A DNA stretch of 64,000 nucleotides, taken from contig OZ245942.1 of the NCBI GenBank assembly GCA_965230065.1, positions 3,038,001 through 3,102,000 on the forward strand. The letters are read 5' to 3'. Source of the DNA: G965230065 sp965230065. GTDB lineage: Bacteria; Bacteroidota; Bacteroidia; Cytophagales; Cyclobacteriaceae. Under the pieces are notes generated by a model. It saw only the letters and a list, made by a program, of their open reading frames with translations, did not search any database and was not told the origin of the DNA. The translations under genes and the position numbers were made by a program. Below, piece by piece: positions 25,276 to 32,877 of the stretch. Position 1 is the first letter of the stretch. Every line of letters starts with the position of its first letter.

Positions 25276-25863
25276 TCAAACAAATCTTTCATTTAACCCC
25301 TTTCCATCGAGAATTTGGGGTATACATTTTTCAACCCTTGATGCCCGGGTTTTGGATAGCTTGGCTCCTGAAAAATACAAAAGGTATCCTCTTTGCCGTC
25401 CGGGTGTTAATGCCTCAAAAGCAGTCTTTAAGGCAGGAATTTCATCTAATTTTTTTTGAAACTCTTCAGGAATGTTGAATTCCTCAGTCTTTTTTAAACT
25501 GACTTGCAATCCGGCTTTCTCCACTTCAATGGCTTCGTAAATATAGGCTTTGATAGTAGGTGCCAGCTTAATTATTTCCTGAAGGTTGGTGAACCGCAGT
25601 TGGCGTGCTGCCTGCACATGCTCCGTTTGTTGGATCAGGATACCTTCCTCATCCTTTAACAAGGCACCTTTGTGAAATAGCAGGGCGCAGTATTCTTTAA
25701 ACCCATGTATTAATACGATGTTACTTTTCCGAAACGTGTAACAAGGAACACCCCACTTCAATTCTTCAGTCAGTCCGCAGTCAAGAACAATCGTTCTTAA
25801 TTGCCCGTATGCTTCCTGCCATTTTGTGGCTTTATTAAAAAACCAATCAACTTTAGGATTCAT
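25276..25863 (-). CDS. YdeI/OmdA-like protein (DUF1801 plus bacteriocin-protection domain)
   Basis: The 195-residue protein has an N-terminal DUF1801 module (KWQEAYGQLRTIVLDCGLTEELKWGVPCYTF...NIVLIHGFKEYCALLFHKGALL) and a C-terminal OmdA/YdeI helix pair (IPEEFQKKLDEIPALKTAFEALTPGRQRGYLLYFSGAKLSKTRASRVEKCIPQILDGKG). This two-part structure is common in Bacteroidota and Firmicutes; reported links include protection against peptides, but the mechanism is unknown. Five bases separate it from the upstream DHFR-like gene, suggesting one transcript. Confidence 0.88.
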   Translation of the reverse strand: MNPKVDWFFNKATKWQEAYGQLRTIVLDCGLTEELKWGVPCYTFRKSNIVLIHGFKEYCALLFHKGALLKDEEGILIQQTEHVQAARQLRFTNLQEIIKLAPTIKAYIYEAIEVEKAGLQVSLKKTEEFNIPEEFQKKLDEIPALKTAFEALTPGRQRGYLLYFSGAKLSKTRASRVEKCIPQILDGKGLNERFV

Positions 25864-25868
25864 AGTTG

Positions 25869-26414
25869 TTATTTTTCAGGTTCATAAATAAGTTGAACTA
25901 CACCTGATTTGAATTGTCTCGTTTCAATCAGGTTAAGATCAAGCCTTCCACTTAAATTTCTAAATAATGGTTTCCCGGCACCTAAAACAGTCGGATGAAC
26001 AGCCAGTCTATAAATATCAATTAGTTCAAGATTAATAAAAGTAGAAATAAGGCTGGCCCCACCATATAGCCAAATGTCTTTTCCTTTAGAATTTTTGATT
26101 TCTTCAACCTTCTTTGGTATGTCTGATGTTATAAGGGTAGCGTTGTCATATTGTCGTGGTTGAAAAGAGAATACATATTTTTGTTTTGAATGAACTGTTG
26201 TCCAAATTTTCTTTTCAGTATCTGTCGCTTTTGGGTCAGGTTGAAAATTTCCCCACATATCATAGCTTACCCGTCCATAAAAAATACTATCAATACTGTC
26301 AAGGAAGTTGTCAAAGCCCATATCATCGTCCAGCATACACCAATCAACTTCCCCATTTAACCCTTCGATAAATCCGTCAAGTGTTATTGCTAAATCCAAG
26401 ATTATACGTCTCAT
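25869..26414 (-). CDS. Dihydrofolate-reductase-like (RibD C-terminal type) protein
   Basis: From the ATG at 26414 (MRRIILDLAITLDGFIEG) the protein has 181 residues; the upstream ATG at 26444 is less likely. Landmarks are the N-terminal strand with LDGFI, DSIFYGRVSYDMWG, KYVFSFQPRQYDNATLITSD, and GKDIWLYGGASLISTFINLELID, the usual YGG nucleotide-binding turn. The family reduces pterin- or pyrimidine-like substrates in folate or riboflavin chemistry, but stand-alone copies are of unknown role. This stretch is clearly more AT-rich than the leu/ilv region. Confidence 0.88.
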   Translation of the reverse strand: MRRIILDLAITLDGFIEGLNGEVDWCMLDDDMGFDNFLDSIDSIFYGRVSYDMWGNFQPDPKATDTEKKIWTTVHSKQKYVFSFQPRQYDNATLITSDIPKKVEEIKNSKGKDIWLYGGASLISTFINLELIDIYRLAVHPTVLGAGKPLFRNLSGRLDLNLIETRQFKSGVVQLIYEPEK

Positions 26415-26454
26415 TATTAGGGGTCTTTCAATGTTAATGTTCAAGATTATTTAC

Positions 26455-26593
26455 TCAAATAATACACTTTCTGTATAAAACCAGTGTTGGATAAACTGTC
26501 CGAATTTCTGCTCTGCAAGCGACATGGCGCATGAAACAATCAAATTGAGCATCGACCGAGGCTTGAGACTTTTGTTGTGGGCAGGCTTTATTT
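26455..26593. other. Unexplained non-coding spacer between DHFR-like and DoxX genes
   Basis: The 139 bases contain a GC-richer patch (about 26500-26585) with no ORF and no obvious terminator. It could be a mobile-cassette border of the sort that separates small accessory genes, but no defined inverted core was identified. Confidence 0.3.
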
Positions 26594-27073
26594 TCATTTA
26601 TTGGATGTTTTTGCTGAATTATAACTTTTAATAGTAGTAAAATATACCCAGAAAATAAATAATAATTGTAGCGGAATTCTAAACCATAAATAGTCAAGTC
26701 CGTTACCATCTAATTCTCCCGTTTGGTAATTAATATTTTCCATAGAAGCTTTAATATTTGCTGGTAAAATCCCAATAAAGAATAATATTAATGTCCAGCC
26801 TGTTTGCATTTTAATTTTCGGAGTTAATAATCCTATTGCAAATAATATTTCCAAGATTCCAGTAAAATATACAAGTGCTCTCTTAAAGGGAAACATGTCA
26901 GGAATCATTGCCATCATACCTTCTGTAAAAACAAAGTGTCCGATGGCTGTAAATATTAACATTGCACTCATTGCTATTTGTCCTGCCAATTGCCAATTAG
27001 ACTTTTTCGTCCATAGTTTAATTACAATTAACCCAATTATGAAAACACTTAGTAAAACGATTAATGGTTTCAT
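26594..27073 (-). CDS. DoxX-family membrane protein
   Basis: From the ATG at 27073 (MKPLIVLLSVFIIGLIVIKL) the protein is 159 residues with four membrane helices. FTAIGHFVFTEGMMAMIPDMFPFKRALVYFTGILEILFAIGLL and the following LTPKIKMQTGWTLILFFIGILPANI match the DoxX-like family. Such proteins are linked to quinone or thiol redox tasks, though most are uncharacterised. The DNA is AT-rich, in common with the DHFR-like neighbour. Confidence 0.85.
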   Translation of the reverse strand: MKPLIVLLSVFIIGLIVIKLWTKKSNWQLAGQIAMSAMLIFTAIGHFVFTEGMMAMIPDMFPFKRALVYFTGILEILFAIGLLTPKIKMQTGWTLILFFIGILPANIKASMENINYQTGELDGNGLDYLWFRIPLQLLFIFWVYFTTIKSYNSAKTSNK

Positions 27074-27187
27074 TTTTTCTTTTTTTTTCTGCTTGCGTAC
27101 AGCGGATGAATAGCCGAAATCCCTATCGGGGAACTGATTTGCAAAAGACTTGGTGATACCAGTGCCCATATCTCCGCTTCATTTTTT

Positions 27188-27877
27188 CTACATAAAAGAT
27201 CCCCACCCTAATTTTACTTTTACATAAAACCCATCGGGTGCGAATTTTTCCAAACCTGATAATTCCTGCTTTTCAAAATCCCAGTCTGTAATGAAAGGAT
27301 GTAACTGATAGCCTGCCGAAACCCCTATGAACGGCTTTCTGGTTTTGCCTTTTCCCGTACTGATAAAGAAATCAGCGTTTACGCCGAGGTCCATGAGCAT
27401 ATAGCCAGCATGAATTTTATCAGGTTGTAGCAGGGTTTCACCGTTTTGCGCATAGTTTTGCCCTTCATCTATTCGGATCAGCGTACCGCCCCCGCCCAGT
27501 CCCAAAGTTGGGTAAAAAGCAATAGAAGGGGTTTGAACCAGTGTGTACCCGCCCTGTACCATGCCGTACCCGCCAAAAAGATTGGTTTCATATATTTCAT
27601 TGGATGCAGAGGTGCCGAATTGCAAAACCCCTTGGCCCCCGAAATAAAATTTATTCAAAAATGCCCCACCCCCGATACCTATACTCATTTGAGAAGAGCT
27701 AAATGCAGGAAGGTCATATTTTTTCAGATCGTCATTTAAAGCTGAAATATCTGGAAAATGTAACCCGTAAGTAAGGTATGCCCCGCCACCTTTGAATATA
27801 GATGGATCGGGCTGTTGTGCATATAAATTTACATTCACCAAAAAGAGCGATATTAATAATAAAGCACATTTTCGCAT
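27188..27877 (-). CDS. Exported outer-membrane beta-barrel-like protein
   Basis: The 229-residue protein has a signal peptide (CALLLISLFLVNVNLYAQ) followed by Gly/aromatic-rich strands: YLTYGLHFPDIS, MSIGIGGGAFLNKFYFGGQGVLQFG, LFGGYGMVQGGYTLVQ, FYPTLGLGGGGTLIR, LGVNADFFISTG, PFIGVSAGYQLHPF, and the ending GFYVKVKLGWGSFM with a terminal aromatic. This is an outer-membrane barrel of about eight strands, possibly a receptor-like or structural porin. It diverges from the GlxA-type regulator, which might control it. Confidence 0.75.
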   Translation of the reverse strand: MRKCALLLISLFLVNVNLYAQQPDPSIFKGGGAYLTYGLHFPDISALNDDLKKYDLPAFSSSQMSIGIGGGAFLNKFYFGGQGVLQFGTSASNEIYETNLFGGYGMVQGGYTLVQTPSIAFYPTLGLGGGGTLIRIDEGQNYAQNGETLLQPDKIHAGYMLMDLGVNADFFISTGKGKTRKPFIGVSAGYQLHPFITDWDFEKQELSGLEKFAPDGFYVKVKLGWGSFM

Positions 27878-27903
27878 GAGGCATGTTGTTTAGATAAACA
27901 ATT

Positions 27904-27920
27904 CCAGACATCCCGTCTGG
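27904..27920. promoter_or_regulatory. Short palindrome between divergent genes
   Basis: CCAGAC (27904-27909) and GTCTGG (27915-27920) flank five bases. The palindrome lies 27 bases upstream of the barrel gene and 115 bases before the GlxA-type regulator, so it could be an operator; this is inferred only from position. Confidence 0.35.
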
Positions 27921-28034
27921 GATTTTCACGTATTTAAACAGTGCAAAGGTATGGGTATTAAGAGCGGCATAAAATGGGGGATTATGACAATATGAATGGA
28001 CGATTATGCCATTTTTCATTCTTAACCTGGAAGT

Positions 28035-29018
28035 ATGCGACAAATTCGGATCAGTATATTAATTACCCACGAGGCACTTATCGCGGCCATTGGCAATGCC
28101 CGGTATATGTTCCATATGGTGAACGGCTTTCTGCAAGAAGCTGAAAGGGAGCCTCTGTTTGATGTAAAGCTGGTTGGGAAAACCAAAAAGATTGGTTTAA
28201 ACCGGGGCTTGTTTACCATCCAGGCCGATGATACCCTGGAAGAGGTAGAAGAAACCGATCTGATCATCATCCCACCCATGGGTGGGGATATGCAAACCGG
28301 GGTTCGGTTAAATAAAGAATATATATCTTGGGTAAAACAGCAGTATCAAAAAGGGGCTGAAGTGGCCAGCCTTTGTGTGGGGGCTTTTATATTGGCCGCC
28401 ACCGGTTTGTTGAATGGAAAGCCTTGTTCTACCCATTGGCTAACAGCCAATGAGTTCAGGAGAAGGTTTCCGGAGGTGCGGTTGGTAGAAGATAAAGTCA
28501 TTACCGATGATGATGGTTTGTATACCAGCGGGGGCGCTAACTCTTACTGGAACTTGTTGGTATACCTGATCGAAAAATATGTAGATCATGACATGGCCGT
28601 ACGTACTTCAAAATACTTTGGCGTTGAAATGGACAGGGTTAATCAATCTCCTTTTATGATTTTTGAAGGTTGCAAAATGCACGATGATGAAACTGTGCAG
28701 CAGGCCCAAAAGTACATCGAGACGCATTATCAAGACAAGATAACTGTTGACCAACTAGTGCAAATGTCCTGTCTCGGACGGAGGACTTTTCACAGAAGGT
28801 TTAAAAAAGCAACACATTTTACGATTGTAGAATATATGCAAAAGGTGAAAGCGGAAGCAGCCAAAAAGCTGTTAGAGTCTGATAGGTTAACCGTTACCGA
28901 GGTTATGTTTGAAGTGGGATATAATGACCCCAAAGCCTTCAGGGAAGTTTTTAAGAAAGTAACCGGTGTTACCCCCCTGGAGTACCGGAATAGTTTCAGT
29001 GAGATGCTTGCAGGTTAA
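28035..29018 (+). CDS. GlxA-type regulator: DJ-1/PfpI domain plus AraC HTH
   Basis: The 327-residue protein has an N-terminal DJ-1/PfpI-like domain (about 1-190, LIIIPPMGG, GAEVASLCVGAFILAATGLLNGKPCSTHW with the nucleophile-elbow Cys) and a C-terminal AraC DNA-binding domain (about 225-320, ITVDQLVQMSCLGRRTFHRRFKKAT and VTEVMFEVGYNDPKAFREVFKKVTGVTPLEYRN). This fusion is a transcriptional activator whose DJ-1 part senses a small molecule. It likely controls the divergent barrel gene or nearby accessory genes. A 26-base tandem duplication covers its last codons and stop. Confidence 0.94.
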   Translation: MRQIRISILITHEALIAAIGNARYMFHMVNGFLQEAEREPLFDVKLVGKTKKIGLNRGLFTIQADDTLEEVEETDLIIIPPMGGDMQTGVRLNKEYISWVKQQYQKGAEVASLCVGAFILAATGLLNGKPCSTHWLTANEFRRRFPEVRLVEDKVITDDDGLYTSGGANSYWNLLVYLIEKYVDHDMAVRTSKYFGVEMDRVNQSPFMIFEGCKMHDDETVQQAQKYIETHYQDKITVDQLVQMSCLGRRTFHRRFKKATHFTIVEYMQKVKAEAAKKLLESDRLTVTEVMFEVGYNDPKAFREVFKKVTGVTPLEYRNSFSEMLAG

Positions 29019-29043
29019 GTTTCAGTGAGATGCTTGCAGGTTA
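28992..29043. repeat. 26-bp tandem duplication across a stop codon
   Basis: Two identical 26-base units (28992-29017 and 29018-29043) abut. The first holds the last codons of the GlxA-type gene up to the second base of its TAA; the second copy is untranslated. This looks like a recent replication slippage or repair event. Confidence 0.9.
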
Positions 29044-29055
29044 AAATAACCACTG

Positions 29056-29121
29056 AACTTTGACAAAGCTTAAAAGAGTTCTCCGTGCGGCGGTTCGTAG
29101 CATGATAGCTTTGTCAAAGTT
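29056..29121. repeat. Perfect 15-bp inverted repeat between convergent genes
   Basis: AACTTTGACAAAGCT (29056-29070) pairs exactly with AGCTTTGTCAAAGTT (29107-29121); the 36-base loop contains TGCGGCGGTTCGTAG. It lies between the ends of the GlxA-type and DUF1697 genes and may act as a terminator-like structure. Confidence 0.75.
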
Positions 29122-29125
29122 TGTT

Positions 29126-29668
29126 TCACATCTGCCCAATTTTCAACACCGTATTCCAATTCCGCGTAGTGATGTTTTTTCCAAATTCTTTTTCCAATAT
29201 TTTCATGGCATCTACCGAGCCGGACTTATCGAGGTCAAGTACAGAGAAAACAGTGTTTTTAAGTATTGAAATGATCTGATAAGCCCCATCGAGTGAAGTA
29301 TAGGGAATAGAAAGATTGCTTTCAGGCACATCGGGGAGGAAGGTAGCATAAAGCCGTGTTTTCTTTGTTACATTTATTTTCTCAAACGGGTTGGCTGCCA
29401 CCAGTTTTCCAATTTCATCGGCTGTGCGTATGATAACAGGCACGGGAAAACCAAAAGTGCTTTGTAAATGGGCTGCCAGCTTTTCTGCCAGTGCATTTTC
29501 ATCTTCCTGCTCTGCTTCAAACACCACATTGCCCGTGTTCAGTAGGGTTTTTACATTTTGAAACCCCCTCTTTTCCAGGGTTTCCCGCAATGTTGCCATG
29601 GGCACTTTATGGTGCCCGCCTACGTTGATGCCACGGAGCAGGGCTACGTATTTTTGTTTCTCAGCCAT
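29126..29668 (-). CDS. DUF1697 protein
   Basis: The 180-residue protein shows the family signature at once: YVALLRGINVGGHHKVPMATLRETLEKRGFQNVKTLLNTGNVVFEA, then LAEKLAAHLQSTFGFPVPVIIRTADEIGKLVAANPF, and the C-terminal GKNITTRNWNTVLKIGQM. The family is widespread and of unknown biochemical function. The gene stands alone and ends five bases from an inverted repeat. Confidence 0.93.
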   Translation of the reverse strand: MAEKQKYVALLRGINVGGHHKVPMATLRETLEKRGFQNVKTLLNTGNVVFEAEQEDENALAEKLAAHLQSTFGFPVPVIIRTADEIGKLVAANPFEKINVTKKTRLYATFLPDVPESNLSIPYTSLDGAYQIISILKNTVFSVLDLDKSGSVDAMKILEKEFGKNITTRNWNTVLKIGQM

Positions 29669-29816
29669 ATTTCATGATTTACTCTCTGTAATAGTTCTAA
29701 TTACTGCGGAAGTTACTTCGGTGAGGTGATATAGGCCAGAAAATGCATCAGTTAAATTGGTAAGGCTAAAAAGCATGAAGACTTCGGAGCAAAATTCCTC
29801 TCCAGTGGAGAATGAA

Positions 29817-29870
29817 AGTAGGCAGTGGCAGCTGGCAGTCGTTTTATACTGCCAACTGCCGCTGCCTACT
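29817..29870. repeat. Hairpin of the 'GGCAGT' class
   Basis: The arms 29817-29839 and 29848-29870 pair over 23 bases with two mismatches around an 8-base loop. It sits just after the stop of the minus-strand 522-residue gene and could terminate that transcript. Confidence 0.75.
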
Positions 29871-29879
29871 GCGAATCCC

Positions 29880-31448
29880 TTAAGCAGACAACTTCGCCAC
29901 TTTTCCCCTTTCAATCACCCGCATGGCTTTCTCCTGGATTACTTCCTGCACGGTGCGTTTATGAATTTTGCTTTCCAGCCAGGAAATAATATCAAAGTAA
30001 ATGAAAGCCCGCTTTTCATAAGGGTCTACCAGGGTGAGTAATTGCGACCTCAGTTGTTTGAAACGGGCAATCAGTTCCCCCTCGGTGGTGTCTTTGTTCA
30101 GGTTTCTCAAGAATTTCAGGATGTATTTCTGGTAATTGCCCAAGTCGTCTTTTTTCAGCAAAAAACGATAAGTAGACTTGATATAATAATCCACAATGTC
30201 GGAATTGCCCATTTCGTAATGATTGATGAGGTTCAGGATGCGGGCAAAGCAGTGAATATCTTCCCGCACATCCACATTTTGTTCATTGATGATTTTTTGC
30301 AGCCAATAGGCCGACATGCGGTAATTGCTGTCGCCAATATACATACAGGCAAATTTGTAGTAAAAAATAATGGCCGAGTGCTTGCCCAGTTTATCAATGA
30401 ACTGGTCCAGCCCGTGTTTGATATGTGATATGACTGAAATGCCCCTGCTGAAATCGCCTGTGAGAAAATGCCGGTTGATGTCGTAAATGGTGATGGATTT
30501 AAACAACATCAGGCGGATGTTTTCATTTAGGGTAATGCCCTGCATCTTATAAATTGCCTTCAGCTTATTGCCCGAGGCCACATACTCCTGATACTTCTGC
30601 AAGCGGCTTTGGGTAAGCATCAGTTTATGAATACCACGTATGTACATTTCCGTTTTGATGGGGATAAACTCCGGGGAGTCATCAAACAAGTTCACCCACT
30701 TTTTGGCAAAATGATGGGCGTTATGAAAATCGTATACAAATAAATAATAAGAAACATATACGCTGAACAGGTTCAGTTTTTCATTGAATGTCAGATCATC
30801 TTCGTTAAATTCAGGCAGGTTGCGTTCAATAAATTCCCGCACTTCTTCATAATCATGCGCCTTCCGCACCAGCCCCGTTTTGATGTACCAGTTGTTCAGT
30901 TTTACCTGTATGTTGGATAGCAAATTGATATTATTAATGCGGTTGTTCACATCTTTCACTTCCCCAATGATTGCGTTCACCTTCTCCTGGTCGTCGGTAT
31001 CAATACCCTGTGCTACTACTTGTTTTTCCCATTTTAGTATTTCAAGCACCTGCTCCAGGTTGTCGTTTTTCACGGCCAGCTTCTTAGCCTTTTTCAAAAC
31101 TTTCAGGCATTGTTTGTACATACTTCTGTCAAATAGTATGCGCGCATAGTCAATATATTCCCTGATTTGGATATCCGCACTGTTTGAAAGGTGGTACAAA
31201 CGAAGGCTGTGCAGGATGCGCTCATACAAATGGGCTTTCAGGTTAGAAAGTTGGGAGGCTTTGATGTCGGGGGCTTGTTGCAAAATGATTTCTTCATCAA
31301 AATCAGGCTGTTTATCAATCAAATCAAACAGGAGGATAATTTTTGCAGAAGATGCCTGTTTGCCTACTTGTAACTTGAAATACCGCTTTTCACCCTTGCT
31401 TAGTGATTTAATTAACAAAAATAAATAGTCTGATCTTTCCTTAGGCAT
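29880..31448 (-). CDS. Large helical, TPR-like cytoplasmic protein of unknown function
   Basis: The 522-residue protein has no signal peptide or membrane segment. It opens with KERSDYLFLLIKSLSKGEKRYFKLQ and then consists of amphipathic helix pairs (YIDYARILFDRSMYKQCLKVLKKAKKLAVKNDNLEQVLEIL and NEKLNLFSVYVSYYLFVYDFHNAHHFAKKWVNLF) as in TPR-like solenoids. I recall similar proteins as conserved but unnamed in Cytophagales. It may be a scaffold. Divergent from leuA, with about 170 bases between. Confidence 0.65.
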   Translation of the reverse strand: MPKERSDYLFLLIKSLSKGEKRYFKLQVGKQASSAKIILLFDLIDKQPDFDEEIILQQAPDIKASQLSNLKAHLYERILHSLRLYHLSNSADIQIREYIDYARILFDRSMYKQCLKVLKKAKKLAVKNDNLEQVLEILKWEKQVVAQGIDTDDQEKVNAIIGEVKDVNNRINNINLLSNIQVKLNNWYIKTGLVRKAHDYEEVREFIERNLPEFNEDDLTFNEKLNLFSVYVSYYLFVYDFHNAHHFAKKWVNLFDDSPEFIPIKTEMYIRGIHKLMLTQSRLQKYQEYVASGNKLKAIYKMQGITLNENIRLMLFKSITIYDINRHFLTGDFSRGISVISHIKHGLDQFIDKLGKHSAIIFYYKFACMYIGDSNYRMSAYWLQKIINEQNVDVREDIHCFARILNLINHYEMGNSDIVDYYIKSTYRFLLKKDDLGNYQKYILKFLRNLNKDTTEGELIARFKQLRSQLLTLVDPYEKRAFIYFDIISWLESKIHKRTVQEVIQEKAMRVIERGKVAKLSA

Positions 31449-31616
31449 CGTATTTATGTTTTATGAAATTTGAATATTATCGCACTAATTGGTAAATTAA
31501 ATTGTTTTTTCTGCAGTTAGAAATCGTAAATATAAATCATTTTGGCTTTTTTAGGCCAAGACTAACATATAATTTCAGCCGTTGAAATAATTCAATAATT
31601 AAAAAGACCCGCTAAT

Positions 31617-32777
31617 ATGGAAGAACACGTGGATATTTTCGACACCACTTTGAGGGATGGTGAGCAGGTGCCGGGGTGTCAGTTGAATACCGAAGAAAAA
31701 GTAATCATTGCCAAGGCACTGGAAAGACTGGGCGTAGATATTATCGAAGCTGGTTTTCCTATTTCCAGTCCGGGCGACTTTAATTCTGTAGTTGAAATTT
31801 CCAAGGCTGTGAGCCATCCGGTAATCACCGCTTTGTCAAGGGCCGTAGAAAAAGATATTGACAGGGCAGCCGAAGCGCTGCAATATGCCAAGCGTCCCCG
31901 AATCCATACAGGCATTGGTACTTCCAAGCAGCATATTTTTTATAAACTCAACTCCACACCCGACAAAATTATTGAGAAAGCCGTAGCGGCTGTGGCCCAT
32001 GCCAAAAAGTTTGTGGAAGATGTGGAGTTTTATGCAGAAGATGCCGGACGTACCGACAACGAATACCTGGCCCGTGTTTGCGAGGCCGTGGTAAAAGCAG
32101 GGGCTACAGTACTGAACATTCCGGATACTACCGGTTTTTGTTTGCCCGAAGAATACGGTGAAAAGATAAAATATTTGAAGGATAATGTAAAAAATATTGA
32201 AAAGGCTACTATTTCTACCCATTGCCACAACGATTTGGGCATGGCTACTGCCAATTCCATTGCGGCCATCCGCAATGGCGCCCGCCAGATAGAATGCACC
32301 ATCAATGGTATTGGCGAGCGGGCTGGTAACACCTCCATGGAAGAAGTGGTAATGATTATGAAAAAACACCCTTCATTAGGTTTCAAAACCGGTATCAATA
32401 CCAAACAAATTTATCCCATCAGCCAGTTGGTATCTAAAATGATGAACATGCCCATCCAGCCCAACAAAGCGGTGGTAGGGCAAAACGCTTTCTCACACTC
32501 TTCCGGTATCCACCAGGATGGCGTGATTAAGTTCCGCGAAAATTATGAAATCATTGACCCGATAGAAGTAGGGGTAAGTGAATCCTCTATTATCCTTACC
32601 GCCCGCTCAGGCAGGGCTGCCCTTCATTACAACCTGAAAAAAATCGGCGTTGAGCTATCTAAAGAGGAGTTGGACGAGGCGTATGAAAAGTTTCTGGAAC
32701 TTGCAGATGAACTAAAGGTAGTACAAGACAACGACCTAAAAAAAATGCTGGAAAAGCTTCCTTTCAAAACAGTATAA
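31617..32777 (+). CDS. leuA: 2-isopropylmalate synthase, short form
   Basis: The 386-residue enzyme condenses acetyl-CoA and 2-oxoisovalerate, the first step of leucine synthesis. The TIM barrel has the metal/substrate motif FDTTLRDGEQVPG at the N-terminus, STHCHNDLGMATANS and GERAGNTSMEEVVM. A subdomain follows (AFSHSSGIHQDG). The protein stops at about where the C-terminal LeuA dimer domain would begin; full-length LeuA is about 510-550 residues. The leucine feedback domain is therefore absent, which shifts regulation towards transcription. First gene of the leuACDB group. Other condensing enzymes of the same family (e.g. homocitrate or citramalate synthase) are less likely given the context. 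Confidence 0.92.
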   Translation: MEEHVDIFDTTLRDGEQVPGCQLNTEEKVIIAKALERLGVDIIEAGFPISSPGDFNSVVEISKAVSHPVITALSRAVEKDIDRAAEALQYAKRPRIHTGIGTSKQHIFYKLNSTPDKIIEKAVAAVAHAKKFVEDVEFYAEDAGRTDNEYLARVCEAVVKAGATVLNIPDTTGFCLPEEYGEKIKYLKDNVKNIEKATISTHCHNDLGMATANSIAAIRNGARQIECTINGIGERAGNTSMEEVVMIMKKHPSLGFKTGINTKQIYPISQLVSKMMNMPIQPNKAVVGQNAFSHSSGIHQDGVIKFRENYEIIDPIEVGVSESSIILTARSGRAALHYNLKKIGVELSKEELDEAYEKFLELADELKVVQDNDLKKMLEKLPFKTV

Positions 32778-32805
32778 AAACACTATTATTTATTTGATAA
32801 AATTT

Positions 32806-32835
32806 TCCTGAAGAAAGGGTTTCCTGTCTTCAGGA
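32806..32835 (+). terminator. Hairpin between leuA and leuC
   Basis: TCCTGAAG (32806-32813) and CTTCAGGA (32828-32835) form a perfect stem with a 14-base loop, followed by GTTTAATTTT. It may attenuate read-through into leuC or stabilise the leuA message; the T run is weak. Confidence 0.5.
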
Positions 32836-32877
32836 GTTTAATTTTGCTTCAACACTAATCATCGGAATTTATTTAAC

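Noticed and set aside
31449..31616. Possible leucine leader peptide upstream of leuA
   Set aside because: Only very short ORFs without a run of Leu/Val/Ile codons and no terminator/antiterminator pair were found.
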